Assembly: GCF_019320115.1 (NCBI RefSeq)
Contig: NC_089598.1
Location: 27,819,491-27,883,490, forward strand
Origin: Miscanthus floridulus
Lineage: Eukaryota; Streptophyta; Magnoliopsida; Poales; Poaceae
DNA: 64,000 nt
Reading direction: 5' to 3'
The position numbers were made by a program, and so were the translations under genes. The stretch's first letter is position 1. Every line of letters begins with the position of its first letter. This document shows, one piece after another, positions 26,101 through 36,880 of the stretch. The notes beneath the pieces are model-generated. The model saw only the letters and a list, made by a program, of their open reading frames with translations. It made no database searches and was not told where the DNA came from.

Positions 26101-26727
26101 TGAAGCCAAGAGGGGCCACAGGCGCGTCTGGAACCGAGCAAAAGGACGCCGGCGGTGGGGCGGTGGTTGTGGTACTGTTCCACTTAATTACAGAATTGCC
26201 ATTCGTTTTAAAATCCAAATTACTCCCAAATTTGTATAACAACTCAAAAATCTCAAAAAATAAAAGTTGCTCAAAATTCAAAGTTCTACAACTTTTCTTT
26301 TATAACCACCCCCTAATTTGGTCTATATTTTGAAATGAACTTTGGAATTCAATTAGGGGACTTTTAAAAAATTTCGCCTTTTCAAATTACTTCAAATTTT
26401 TCATAACAACTTTGAAAACTCCAAAAACAAACTTTGTATAACTTGACAAGCTCTACACTTTTGCTTTTAGGCTCAACCCCAAAATATTCTTAGATTTTGA
26501 AATGAGTTTTCAGGGTAGGATTTAAATACCGAAAATCAAGGTTTTCTTGAAAATTCAAATCCAAACCAAATTTTAAACTTGATTCAAACAATACAATTCA
26601 ACATATACCACATAAAGGTAAACTTGTTTTAGTGTATGCATATCAAAATTTTCACTAATTGCCAAATGCTTTGCAATGCATATGATGACATGATAGATTT
26701 TAGTATTTAAACACCTGAGGTGTTACA
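23147..26727 (-). repeat. 3' LTR of the gypsy chromovirus
   Basis: 3581 bp; minus-strand start TGTAACACCTCAGG, end GGTTCTGCCACA. Pairs along its length with 32538-36119. Confidence 0.9.
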
Positions 26728-26744
26728 ATCCTTCCCCCTAAAAG
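26728..26744 (-). promoter_or_regulatory. Polypurine tract of the gypsy element
   Basis: Minus strand reads CTTTTAGGGGGAAGGAT immediately before the 3' LTR TGTAACA. This is the expected plus-strand DNA priming site. Confidence 0.75.
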
Positions 26745-26896
26745 AAATCTCATCCCGAGATTCAAAGCCATAGGGTAAGTAATGGAAAAGGAAATATGTT
26801 AGTCCAAAAACATTCAAAACCTGTCCATAAAATAGCTGAGGTCCCTTTACAAAACACAATTTGTAACAACCGAGCTCAACTAACATTACTCTATAT

Positions 26897-27112
26897 TTAC
26901 GCAAGAAACTCTGGAAATTTTTCTAGCAAGTAATCTTTGGATTCCCAAGTAGCTTCTTCTTCAGAATGTTGATTCCAATGTATCTTGTAAAACTTGATTA
27001 TCGTTCTTTGTGTGACATGATCTTTTTGATCCAGAACTCGGATAGGATATTCGAAATAGGTCAAATCAGGTTCAAGTTCCACTCCTTCAACCTCAATATT
27101 CTGCTTAGGCAC
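26897..27112 (-). pseudogene. Chromodomain at the C-terminus of gypsy pol
   Basis: The core contains FEYPIRVLD, IKFYKIHW and EEATWESKD, the pattern of plant chromovirus chromodomains. These target integration, usually to heterochromatin, through histone marks or associated proteins. It is in frame with integrase but separated from it by a TGA at 27113-27115, so in this copy it could not be made as part of the polyprotein. Ends at 26897. Confidence 0.8.
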
Positions 27113-28552
27113 TCAGAGACACTTCTTCAATTGAGAAACATGAAACACATCATGTACAGCTGAAAGATGTTCAGGTAGCTTCAAGCGATATGCCACTTTT
27201 CCATACCTCTCTAAAATTTGAAATGGCCCAATATATCGAGTTGCCAACTTGCCTTTAACACCAAAACGAGTAACCCCTTTCATCGGTGATACCTTCAGAT
27301 ATACAAAATCTCCCTTGTTAAACACCAATTGTCTACGTCGTTTATCTGCATAACTCTTTTGTTGGGACTGAGCTATCTTTAAATTACTTTATATTTGCCT
27401 AACCATGTCTTCTGTTTCTTTCACAAGGTCAACTCCAAAGAACCTTCTTTCCCCGGGCTCAGACCAACTCAGTGATGTTCTGCATCTACGACCATAGAGT
27501 GCTTCAAATGGAGCCATTCTAATGATCTCCTGATAACTATTGTTGTATGAGAACTCAGCCAAAGGCAAACATTCATCTCACTTCTTGGAATAGTTAAGAA
27601 CACAACATCTTAACATATCTTCAAGTACTTGATTGACCCTTTCAGTCTGACCATCGGTTTGTGGATGATAAGCTGTACTATACAATAGTTTGGTACCTAA
27701 CGAAGCATGCAATTGTTTCAAAAAACTAGAGACAAACTGTGTACCCCTATCTGACACTATAGTCTTTGGTACTCCATGTAGACTCATGATTCTTGCTAGA
27801 TATATCTTGGCATACTAGATAGTAGGATATATACTCTTGACTGGAAGAAAATGTGCTGACTTAGTTAGTCGATCTACAATGACCCATATTGAATCAAAAC
27901 CTTTTGATGTCTTGGGTAGACCAACAATAATGTCTATACTAATATCCTCCCACTTCCAAGCTGGAATAGGTAATGGATGTAACTCTCCTGCATACCTCAA
28001 ATGTATAGCTTTCACCTTTTGACAAGTATCACACTTGGCTATATACCGGGCAATTTCTATCTTCATTTTGATCCACCAAAACCTTTGTTTCAAGTCATGG
28101 CACATCTTATTACTTCCTTGATGAATAGATAGCCTAGTAGCATGTGTTTCTTTAAGAATTGACTGTCGCAACTCTAGAACCTTTGGTACCACTAAGCGAT
28201 TCTTGAACCATAACACACCTTCATCATCTACTTTGAAGCATTCCGCTTTCCCATTCTTGATTCTTTCTTTGATATGGGCTATACCCTTATTTTCTTTCTG
28301 AGCAGCAATAATCTGATCTCGAATAGTGGCTTCAACAGTTATAATGGCCAAACTACCTTGTTGAATTACCTCTATACTCAACTTTTCCATCTCTTGGCAT
28401 AAAGTCAAACCCATTGTTCTTACTGTCAGAGAATTGCAATGACTCTTTCGACTGAGGGCATCTGCAACTACATTTGCTTTACCAGGATGGTAATGTACTT
28501 CCAAGTCATAATCCTTAATCAATTCTAACCATCTTCTATGTCGCATGTTCAA
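27113..28552 (-). pseudogene. Gypsy integrase, interrupted
   Basis: An HHCC zinc finger is intact (HATRLSIH then CDTC). The catalytic core is visible: D in the SIDIIVGLP segment, D in IVSDRGTQF and E in QTERVNQ, separated in the usual D,D-35-E way. The C-terminal region carries FNKGDFVYLK and KLATRYIGPF. Three in-frame stops lie inside it (27815-27817 TAG, 27578-27580 TGA, 27389-27391 TAA) and one at its end (TGA 27113). All remain in one frame, so decay here is by substitution. Confidence 0.8.
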
Positions 28553-28852
28553 ATCCGATTGAGTAAAGATATACTTTAAACTCTTGTGATCTATGTAAAT
28601 ATGGCATGTATTACAAAGCAGGTAATGCCACCAAATCTTCAGAGCATGGACAACTGCTGCTAACTCTAGATCATGAGTGGGATAGTGCTCTTCATGTTAC
28701 TTGAGTTGTCTGGAAGCATAGGCAATGACTCGGCCTTCTTGCATCAATACACATCCAATACCAATACCAGAAGCATCACAATAAATGTCAAACGACTTCT
28801 CGATATTAGGTTGGGCTAATACTGGTGCAGTGGTTAACAGTCTCTTCAAAGT
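28553..28852 (-). pseudogene. Gypsy RNase H region, interrupted
   Basis: Minus-strand sequence between the reverse transcriptase and integrase segments shows [22 protein letters not shown] and [11 protein letters not shown], the conserved acidic motifs of gypsy RNase H; the last acidic motif (VVADALSR) lies just downstream at 28466-28490. A TAG (28853-28855) separates it from RT, and a TAA lies inside at 28697-28699. Confidence 0.75.
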
Positions 28853-29986
28853 CTAGAAAGCTTCTTCACATTCAGATGACCAGACAAACTTGGCTTGGTT
28901 CTTCAACAACCTAGTAATGGACTTGGATACTCTAGAGAAATCTAGAATAAAACGACGGTAATACCCCACCATTCCTAGAAAACTCCGAACCTGATGAATA
29001 GTGGTTGGCGGTTTCCAATCAAGCACATCCTTAACTTTGCTTGGATCAACAGCAACTTCTTCAGCTAATAAGACATGTCCAAGAAAATGTACTTCTTTAA
29101 GCCAGAAGTCACACTTACTAAATTTGACATATAATTGATGTTCTCTTAAGCGGGTCAGGACAATTCTAAGATGTTCCGTGTGTTCCTTCTTATTCTTGGA
29201 ATAAACTAGGATGTCGTCAATAAACACCACCACAAACTTGTCTAGCTCAGACATAAATACTGAATTCATCAGATACATGAAATGAGCTAGGGCATTTGTC
29301 AAACCAAAAGACATTACCAAGTATTCATATAATCCATATCTCGTGGTAAATGCTGTTTTGGGAATATCTTCAGGTTTAATCTTGATTTGGTGATAGCCTG
29401 ACCTTAAATCAATCTTAGAGAAAACTTTGGCTCCGGCTAGTTGATCAAAAAGCAAGTCTATCCAAGGTAAGGGATACTTGTTCTTAATGGTCACTTCATT
29501 CAACGGATGATAGTCAACACATAACCTCAGAGTCTCATCTTTCTTTTTCACAAAAATTGCAGGGTATCCCCAAGGTGATGAACTAGGTTGAATAAATCCT
29601 TTCTCAATCAACTCTTGCAACTGAGTCTTCAACTCGGCTAATTCCTTGAGAGGCATCCTATAAGCTCTCCGAGAGATCAAAGCTATTCTAGGCTTTAACT
29701 CTATGTTAAATTGAACATCCCTATCTGGTGGTAGACCGGGTAAATCCTCAGGAAAAACATCGGAAAATTCATAAACTATCAGGATATCCCTAATCTCCTT
29801 GACAAAAGTTACACAAACTCTTTCTACTGATCTCTTTAAGGTTAGAAGTTGGATAAGAAGCTGAGAATTACTATCAGGCAAACTCACCCTTAATGTCCTA
29901 TGCAAAGCATCTATAACAGCCTTATGCTGATACATCCAATTCATTCCCAAGATCACATCTATATCTTGATCCTTGAGAATAATCAT
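28853..29986 (-). pseudogene. Gypsy reverse transcriptase with end of protease, open 377 codons
   Basis: Begins in the protease C-terminal part (VILGMNWM, the flap-distal ILGMDWL-like motif). It continues with RT motifs: [38 protein letters not shown], the catalytic FIDDILVYS (variant of YxDD) and FLGHV. The RT core looks catalytically complete, with small changes such as ALAHF where APAxF is usual. It copies element RNA to DNA in cytoplasmic particles. Stops at TAG 28853-28855. Confidence 0.85.
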
Positions 29987-30015
29987 GGTAGTGGGAAAAA
30001 TATGCCCACCTAGGT

Positions 30016-30252
30016 TTATGGGTACCTAGTATACCATTTCCTTAGTACATAGACGTCCCCGGGCGACTGTATAAAGAAACTTTCCTTTGTTTCCCCAATT
30101 AGAATTGCATGCTTTACGACAAAGGTTCTATTGATGAATGAATGAGATGCACCAGAATCAAAAAGCATAACAGCAGGGTGATTGGCGACAGGAAACATAC
30201 CCATCATCACTGGCCCCCCTTCTGGAATTTCTCCAGCTTGAATATAGAACAC
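30016..30252 (-). pseudogene. Gypsy aspartic protease N-terminal part
   Basis: Contains LFDSGASHSFI, the retropepsin active-site motif (D-S-G), which would cleave the polyprotein. The frame differs from the downstream RT frame; the shift lies near 30060, where a G run appears one base short relative to the downstream frame. Confidence 0.8.
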
Positions 30253-31396
30253 CCGTCCTGTCTTGCTCTCATCTTTGCCCTTCTGAGTTTTTTGATTATG
30301 GTTCTTGTTCTGTGCTTGACCTTATTGTTGATTAGCAGGGGCCTTCTGATAATTTTGATTAGCCTACTTGGGATACGGACATTCCCTGGAGAAATGATCG
30401 GTCCTTCTATAATTGTAACATGGATAATTGTGACCCAGGGACGTTGGAGCATTGCCACCAGGAGCATTTGTGTGTTGGGAATTCAGGTAGGTTATAGCAG
30501 GATGGACATTTGACTGCTGCTCGGCTTGGAACTACAGCGGACGATAAGGAGGACGATAATGGTTGACTGGATGATAGATTTCTTTTGCCTCTTTTGATTT
30601 CCACCAAAAGATCCAGATGGCACACTCTTCTTTTTCTTGATCTCCTTATGTTGCCGATACTTTTCCTCAGAAGCAATTGCAATATTCACTGCCTCATAAT
30701 AAGTAATATTGGCACATGTAGTCATCATTGTCTGTAATTTGGTATTCAGTCCTCTCATGAACCATTTATTTTTTTTGACAGATATATTGACATGTTCAGA
30801 TGCATACTATGACAGGTGATTGAATCTACCCACATATTGCATAACTGTTTGATCCCCTTGCTTCAAAGCAAGGAACTCATCCAGCTTCATGGCTATCACT
30901 CCTTCTGGAATATAATGAGCTCTGAAGGCAGTACGGAGCTCAACCCAAGTTATTAGAATGCCAGCTGGTTGCATAGCCACTAGATTTGCCCACTAGGCAC
31001 CCGCTGCACCTCTAAGTTGCTGGGCAGCAAACACAGGCTTCTACATCTCCATGCATGGAATAAGATCAAATTTCTGCTCCATGGTCCGAAGCCAATCATT
31101 AGCCTCTAGTGGTTCATCTGCCTTAGTGAACACTGGGGGTCTTGTATCTATAAAATCAACATACGTAGCTCCTGCCTGTTATGATTTCGGCCACGGTTTT
31201 CTTGCACCATATTCTGATTATGCACCATATTCTGATTACTCTGAGCTATCTCTCGAAGCAATCGAGCATTTTCTACGGTCACATGGACCAGTGCTGCTAT
31301 AGCATCAGCTAAAGTTGGCGGAACTGGTGGTGGATCAGGAACACCACCCTCTTCATGCGAAGAACTAGGAATATCCGAAGCACGAGTACGAGACAT
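30253..31396 (-). pseudogene. Gypsy gag, broken
   Basis: Starts ATG at 31396 (MSRTRASDIPSSSHEEGG), with a Pro-rich N-terminus, then PPTLADAIAALV and NARLLREIAQ. Downstream pieces lie in shifted frames (30492-30758 with Lys-rich KKKKSVPSGSFGG; 30207-30467). The zinc knuckle near 30375-30420 reads CYNYRRTDHFSREC: the His and outer Cys positions remain, but the second Cys is Tyr and the usual Gly is Arg, so it should not bind zinc normally. Several stops and shifts make this gag nonfunctional. Confidence 0.75.
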
Positions 31397-31568
31397 CTAT
31401 TCATAACAAACCAAACTTTACTCACAAGCTTTTATTGAGATATAAAAGAGCTCACTGCAAACACATTACATTAGGTTTACTTATTTAAGCACAAGCCCGC
31501 ACCTAAATAAGACTATTTAACTTAACTAGATCTCCTATTTTACAACTCTACTCTTCTCCTTGACCACA

Positions 31569-32135
31569 TCAAACCTTGTGATCGGTATCCATCCCGAAAA
31601 CATTTCCGCCTTCATTATCACTTTCATCCTTCATCACTAATTCTTCTGGATCTTCTTCTTCTTCTTCAAGTTCATCATCATCAGCAATGATGACACTAGG
31701 GTCCATTGCATCAGCTTGAGGTTCATGATTTGAATCTAGGAGGTTGCTCAGCCTATGGACTTCTTCATGCAAAGTAGTATTATGTTTTTCTAAATCTTCT
31801 ATATAAAATTCTAGTTCATGCGCTCTAGCTCTAGCTACATCTTCCCTATGCCAAGCCTCATTTCTCCCTTCTACCATACAAACTAGCATACGCTCATAGT
31901 TCTTATAAACGGTGGTGCTACACTTCAATTGATCCTTTAACTTGCCCAGCCGAATGGTATCCAAGGCTCTATCCCTAGTAGCATGTGCTAACTCTGCTGA
32001 AAGCCTTTGTATCTCTGCCTAGGGATCAGGCCTAGAGTTGCTACTGCTAGCACCGTCATTTCTAAGGGCAAGCTAGTGATGAGGAACTCCTTTAGGTCCA
32101 ACGGACTTATGGGACATTACCTTGGTGCGAGCCAT
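31569..32135 (-). pseudogene. Extra frame between PBS and gag with histone H3 tail-like N-terminus
   Basis: From ATG at 32135 the minus strand reads MARTKVMSHKSVGPKGVPHH, a TAG stop, LALRNDGASSSNSRPDP, a second TAG, then an open 150-codon stretch ending at 31569. The start aligns with the H3 tail: A1-R2-T3-K4, K9-S10, G12, K14, then LA with one extra residue. No histone fold follows. The rest is heptad-like and charged (EIQRLSAELAHATRDRAL, LEFYIEDLEKHNTTLHEEV), then a strongly acidic run (DDDELEEEEEDPEE). The ATG comes one base after a pyrimidine-rich stretch ending TACAG, like a 3' splice site. The two stops (32073-32075 and 32019-32021) break it in this copy. The product is unknown; the H3 comparison is seen directly, function is inference. 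Confidence 0.65.
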
Positions 32136-32522
32136 ACTGTAGGAAGCAAGATTAATCCAATTAAGGCCATCAGATCAAAATCTAAAGAGCAGCCAGGATG
32201 GATTACATAACTCAACCTAGACTCACTACCCAACCTAGACTCAGGGTGAAGGAAGTAACAAGTGAATTAATCAAGATGTATGAATCATTCTTACGGACAA
32301 AAACATCAAAGCTTATAAGGTACATAACCACAGTTATTTTTATATAGGGCATAATAAGATTACTACTCCACTACACAAAGCCTTTTTAATCAATTAAGGA
32401 ATGGTGAGAATGAAATAAGATAAGCCAGAAGCAATTTGGACCAAATTAACAAGTTGTATTTATTTGTCCCAAATCATTTTGAAGTTTTTGTAAAACAATA
32501 CAACAAAGACTTTGTAATGATC

Positions 32523-32534
32523 GCTCTGATACCA
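32523..32534 (-). promoter_or_regulatory. tRNA-Met primer-binding site of the gypsy element
   Basis: Minus strand TGGTATCAGAGC, complementary to the 3' end of initiator tRNA-Met, three bases inside the 5' LTR boundary. Confidence 0.95.
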
Positions 32535-32537
32535 TTC

Positions 32538-35500
32538 TGTGGCAGAACCTCCTAAATTATAGGACCCACATGCACTTGTCATTGTCCAACGACCTTTGAC
32601 AACTATGCATATGTTCCTGGTAACTTAAGAAGTCTGTCGGGTGTCCTCGGGGAACCCCGAATCATCCACTATTTCCGAGCAGGATCACATTACAGAGTCA
32701 TTGTAGTATTACAACATTTATTCAATTATATACATCAGAGTAAAATAGTGGAAGTCTTACGATAACTTAATTTACAAACCAGTTGTTTCAAACCTTACAA
32801 ACTAAGTTCGATAATTATTACAAACCATAGTAGTAGTGGAGTGGCATAATTAAGATAAACATAACACACAAAATAAGCATCCTACCCAAGGATTACACAT
32901 TCACTTATCGTCATCGACAGGAACAACAGTCATGCAGCAAGGTCCAAAACAGACCTGCTCATGAGGCTCACCTGCAATAAGGGTCAAGGAACCCTAAGTA
33001 CAAAAGTACTCAACAAGACTTAACCAAAATAAAAACTGAGAAGACTCAGGAATGTAGGCTCAGAGATTCAAGGTATGGCTTTAGCAATAATCAAAGTTCT
33101 TTTGCGTAAAAGCTCCTTAGCAAAACTCTTTATATCAACATTTTTATCTACAAAAGATCATATACAAAGCTGACATGATCCGTAATGAGATCATGAAACT
33201 TCATATCCAACACTTTCTTAATCCTTACTCAAGTTCCAGTTATTAACTACGATGATGAACAGTGAGTTGAGTCTCCATAACCGAGGAGCAACGATGATTC
33301 GAACCGATTATTAACCCAGCTAGTGATTCTAGACCACACGACATATGCAGGTCCCCAACTTACATATATCAACCTACCCTCGGATCTTCTAAAATAAGAA
33401 CAGGTCTGCGCCACCCGAGAGTACAGTACTCCACCAATCTAGCCCATTGCCACGTGGGTACACGCTATTCCCGCCATCTCTCCACTCCTAGTGCGCGAGT
33501 AGCCATTCTCGTAATAGAATAGCCGAGTTAAGGCTTACCAGAGTATGTGGTTAGTACTACAAAGTCTCATCTCATGCAATTCAACAATGGACGGACCTTA
33601 ATCGACACAGGCGAAAAGAAGCTGCTCACAAGACCTCCATGTCTTGTGGCTCTCACACACCGAGTCCGCCCGGTCTAGATTTATTACTTCACGTTCTCAT
33701 ATCTCATGATAACATAAGTAACCAAAGATCCATTTAAAACTCACAGGTGACAGGTAATCACCCGGCTAAGCATGACTAAGCATAACTAGGCATTTACGAA
33801 TTAAAACTGGTAACAAGGTAGATATGGACAAACAAGGTTGGTAATGCACTAATTAGGTTTCCACTTGACTCCTAATCACTTAATGCAGTATAGAAAAGCA
33901 AAAGCGATAAAATTTGTAAAACACAAGGTAGGGTTAAATGCATCCGGGGCTTGCCTTCGTTGACGGAAAAGTTAGATTCCTACGGCGTTCCACAATTATC
34001 TGATCCGACCTCAACAGACGGATTAACCTTCTCCGCAACTTGATTAACTACCATGTGTTCACCTTCATTCACTACACATAGTAATAATGCCATGTTTAAC
34101 ATGATGCGGAATACGAAACATGATGCTTGATGATGGATGTAAAATTAACAATTCGAATACAACTTTCCTTCGCGGTACAGTTGCAAGTCAATCGAACTAA
34201 ACCTTTTTCGTAACACATACATCAATTGCCAAGGATCATTACCAACTAATGATTCAAGGTCATCACTCAATCCAAAATTTCAAACAAAACCTAAATCATT
34301 AAAGGTTACTATTTGCTTTTATGAATTAATTATTTAATTAAAACTTATGAAATAAATCAACTTATTCCAATTGAGCTCAAAATTTTTGTAAATGTTCATC
34401 ACATAATAACTAAGTGGCAAAACAATTTTCATAATTTTTGGATAATTAATTTAGCCTAGAAAAATCATGGAAACTCATTTATTAATTAATTGAGCAATTT
34501 TTATCACATTCAAAAAATACTAAAAACTAAAATTTCATATTTTTCCTAAATATTATTTATCACAGAGAGGTCACACAAAAATTTTCATAATTTTTGGAGC
34601 TCTAAATAAATCTACACAAAAATAACAAATTACAACACTATTCAAACATTTCAGAAAAGGAGAAAATTCATTTTTCAACTACACAGTTGCTGGCAGGGTG
34701 ACCCCACATGTCATCCCCGACCTCCCGCTTTGACCACGACGGCGACGGCGCTGACCGATGAAAACTCACCGACGGTGAGACCAACGGCGACGGCCAAAGT
34801 ACCAAAACACTCCTCACACCACCCCGCATCGCTTGAAGGCACTAGCTTGAGCAATTATAGCGAGTTACGAGCTTGACGTCGGCCATGGCGGACGCGGCGG
34901 CTTAGCGACGCCACACCGGCGAAACAAGGCCGGTAGAGTGTAAACAAAAGGCACGGGAAGGTTCAGCAGCTCACCACGAACACGTTGGAGCAAAGAGCGA
35001 GACCAGAGAAGCAATGGTGATGCGGGTCGACGTTCACAGCGGCCACGGCAGAGCAAACTTCGGCGACGGCGGTGCTCAGGCGACTGTGATGGACAAAATG
35101 AGCAATCAACCGGCCATAGAGCATCTCGGGAACAAGGTGGAGCTAGAGGTGCACTGAGCAAGAGCAAAGGCTCACCGGAGAGCGCTGGCCACGACGGCAC
35201 AAGCACGATGGAGAGGTTGCCGGCCGCGAGAAAGAAAGGCGGCTAGCGACGATTCCCGGCGAAATCAAGTGACCACAGTTGGATGGCTAGGCGCGCAAGG
35301 AGTAGGCGAAGCTATTGAGCGCTTTGCTGCGATGGCACAGACGCTGGTCGACGGTGAGGGCTCGACGGAGATGATCGGCGACGTCGGGAAAAGCAGAGCA
35401 AAGAAAGGAAGAACGGCAACGGCGTCTGAGCTTTATAGAGCAGCCAAGGGATCAAGGAGACGACACGCAGTGGCCTTCTCTGCGCCAGCGCGAAGCCAAG

Positions 35501-36119
35501 AGCGGCCACAGGCGCGTCTGGAACCGAGCAGAAGGATGCCGGCGGTGGGGCGGTGGTCGTGGTACTGTTCCACTTAATTACAGAATTGCCATTCGTTTTA
35601 AAATCCAAATTACTCCCAAATTTGTATAACAACTCAAAAATCTCCAAAAATAAAAGTTGCTCAAAATCCAAAGTTCTACAACTTTGCTTTTATAACCACC
35701 CCCTAATTCGGTCTACATTTTGAAATGAACTTTGGAATTCAATTAGGGGACTTTTAAAGAATTTCGCCTTTTTAAATTACTTCAAATTTTTCATAACAAC
35801 TTTGAAAACTCCAAAAAAACAAACTTTACATAACTTGACAAGCTCTACACTTTTGTTTTTAGGCTCAACCCCAAAATATGCTTAGATTTTGAAATGAGTT
35901 TTCAGGGTAGGATTTAAATACCGAAAATCAGGGTTTTCTTGAAAATTCAAACCCAAACCAAATTTTGAACTTGATTCAAACAATACAATTCAACACATAC
36001 CACATAAAGGTAAACTTGTTTTAGTGTATGCATATCAAAATTTTCACTAAATGCCAAATGCTTTGCAATGCATATGATGGCATGGCAGGTTTTAGTATTT
36101 AAACACCCGAGGTGTTACA
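32538..36119 (-). repeat. 5' LTR of the gypsy chromovirus
   Basis: 3582 bp, minus-strand TGTAACACCTCGGG to GGTTCTGCCACA. It contains the element promoter by position. One half (about 34680-35580) is GC-rich with spurious open frames. Confidence 0.9.
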
Positions 36120-36179
36120 GTCGGGCCGGGTCGGGCCAAAAAACGGGTCTCGGGCTGCATGGCCATATATAGCTGAAGC

Positions 36180-36656
36180 CTGAAGGAATGCGCTCATCGT
36201 CGTTCGTAGGGTGACCGCAAAGCGCTGAACGAATGCGCTGACGGGTGGGCCGTGGGCCACACGCTGAACGAATCCTGCTGAAATCGCGCATGGGCCAAAA
36301 ACGCACGTGGCAGGGGATAAGGTGGTCGGCACGCCGACCGGTCGGCGCCGACGGTTTCCACAAAAAAGCACCCAAGCTAGCTGCATTGTTGAAGGGTGTG
36401 CACAAGTAGAATTTAGCCCATGTAAACGTTTTTCATTGATGATTGAGAAAGGGGAAGATGGGTGGGGTCGCAGGGAGAGCAGTAGCAGTGGTCTAATGGA
36501 CTGGAGGCGTGGTAGCCGGAGGCCTTGAGCGATTATTAGGGATGACCGGACGGATAGAGATGACACCACCCACAAAAGGGGTGGTCGACGGCATCACAAG
36601 GTAGCGTCTAGCGTGGTGGATGTATCCAGTCGTCAGCGACGTCCGACGACATGTGC
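36180..36656. other. No gene recognised
   Basis: GC-rich at first, with the repeated phrase GCTGAACGAAT (three loosely spaced copies, 36223-36270) and the palindromic CGCCGACCGGTCGGCG near 36331. No protein family or bounded element identified. Confidence 0.35.
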
Positions 36657-36769
36657 CCTGTTCGCTTGGCTGATAAGTCATGGCTGAAAGTACCGTTGGC
36701 TGATTTGTTGTGAGAGAAAAATAATGTTCGTTGACTTAAAAAGTACGGCTTATAAGCCAAGCGAATAGG
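36657..36769. mobile_element. Short MITE, CCTRTTCGCTTGGCT family, copy 1
   Basis: 113 bp with near-perfect inverted ends (CCTGTTCGCTTGGCTGATAAG and CTTATAAGCCAAGCGAATAGG). The interior contains GTGAGAGAAAAATA, shared in spirit with the elements at 37671 and 60949. Confidence 0.8.
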
Positions 36770-36880
36770 ACAATGATAGACGACGCCAGCCCATTGGTAA
36801 CGATGGAGGAAGACGACAACAAGGGCCTCGTAGCCCGGGTGATTCATTCGTTGGGTGTGGTGAGACACAAGCACTACTTC

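Larger units (their letters stand above)
23147..36119 (-). mobile_element. Complete but mutated Ty3/gypsy chromovirus (Tekay/Del-like)
   Basis: 12.97-kb element bounded by TG..CA LTRs of about 3.58 kb and the exact 5-bp duplication GTCGG (23142-23146 and 36120-36124). In minus-strand order: 5' LTR, tRNA-Met primer-binding site, an extra H3-tail-like frame, gag, protease, reverse transcriptase, RNase H, integrase, chromodomain, polypurine tract, 3' LTR. The Tekay/Del assignment rests on long LTRs, gene order and the C-terminal chromodomain. The LTRs differ mainly by transitions (about 8 differences in the first 175 bp), so the insertion is not very recent. Pol has six in-frame stops plus a frameshift, so this copy is not autonomous. 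Confidence 0.9.
20075..36171. mobile_element. Non-autonomous hAT element, GC-rich, split by two retroelements
   Basis: Terminal inverted repeats TATAGATGGCCA (20075) and TGGCCATATATA (ending 36171) match at 11 of 12 positions. An 8-bp target duplication GCTGAAGC is present at 20067-20074 and 36172-36179, as expected for hAT. The element's own DNA is only about 1.15 kb (20075-20487, 22461-23146, 36125-36171) and is rich in GGCCC/GGGCC motifs. It has no transposase. It was later hit by the solo-LTR family and by the gypsy element. Confidence 0.8.

Noticed and set aside
32070..32135. MARTK start as a real histone H3 gene
   Set aside because: After about 25 residues nothing resembles the H3 core fold, and the frame lies in a retrotransposon leader.
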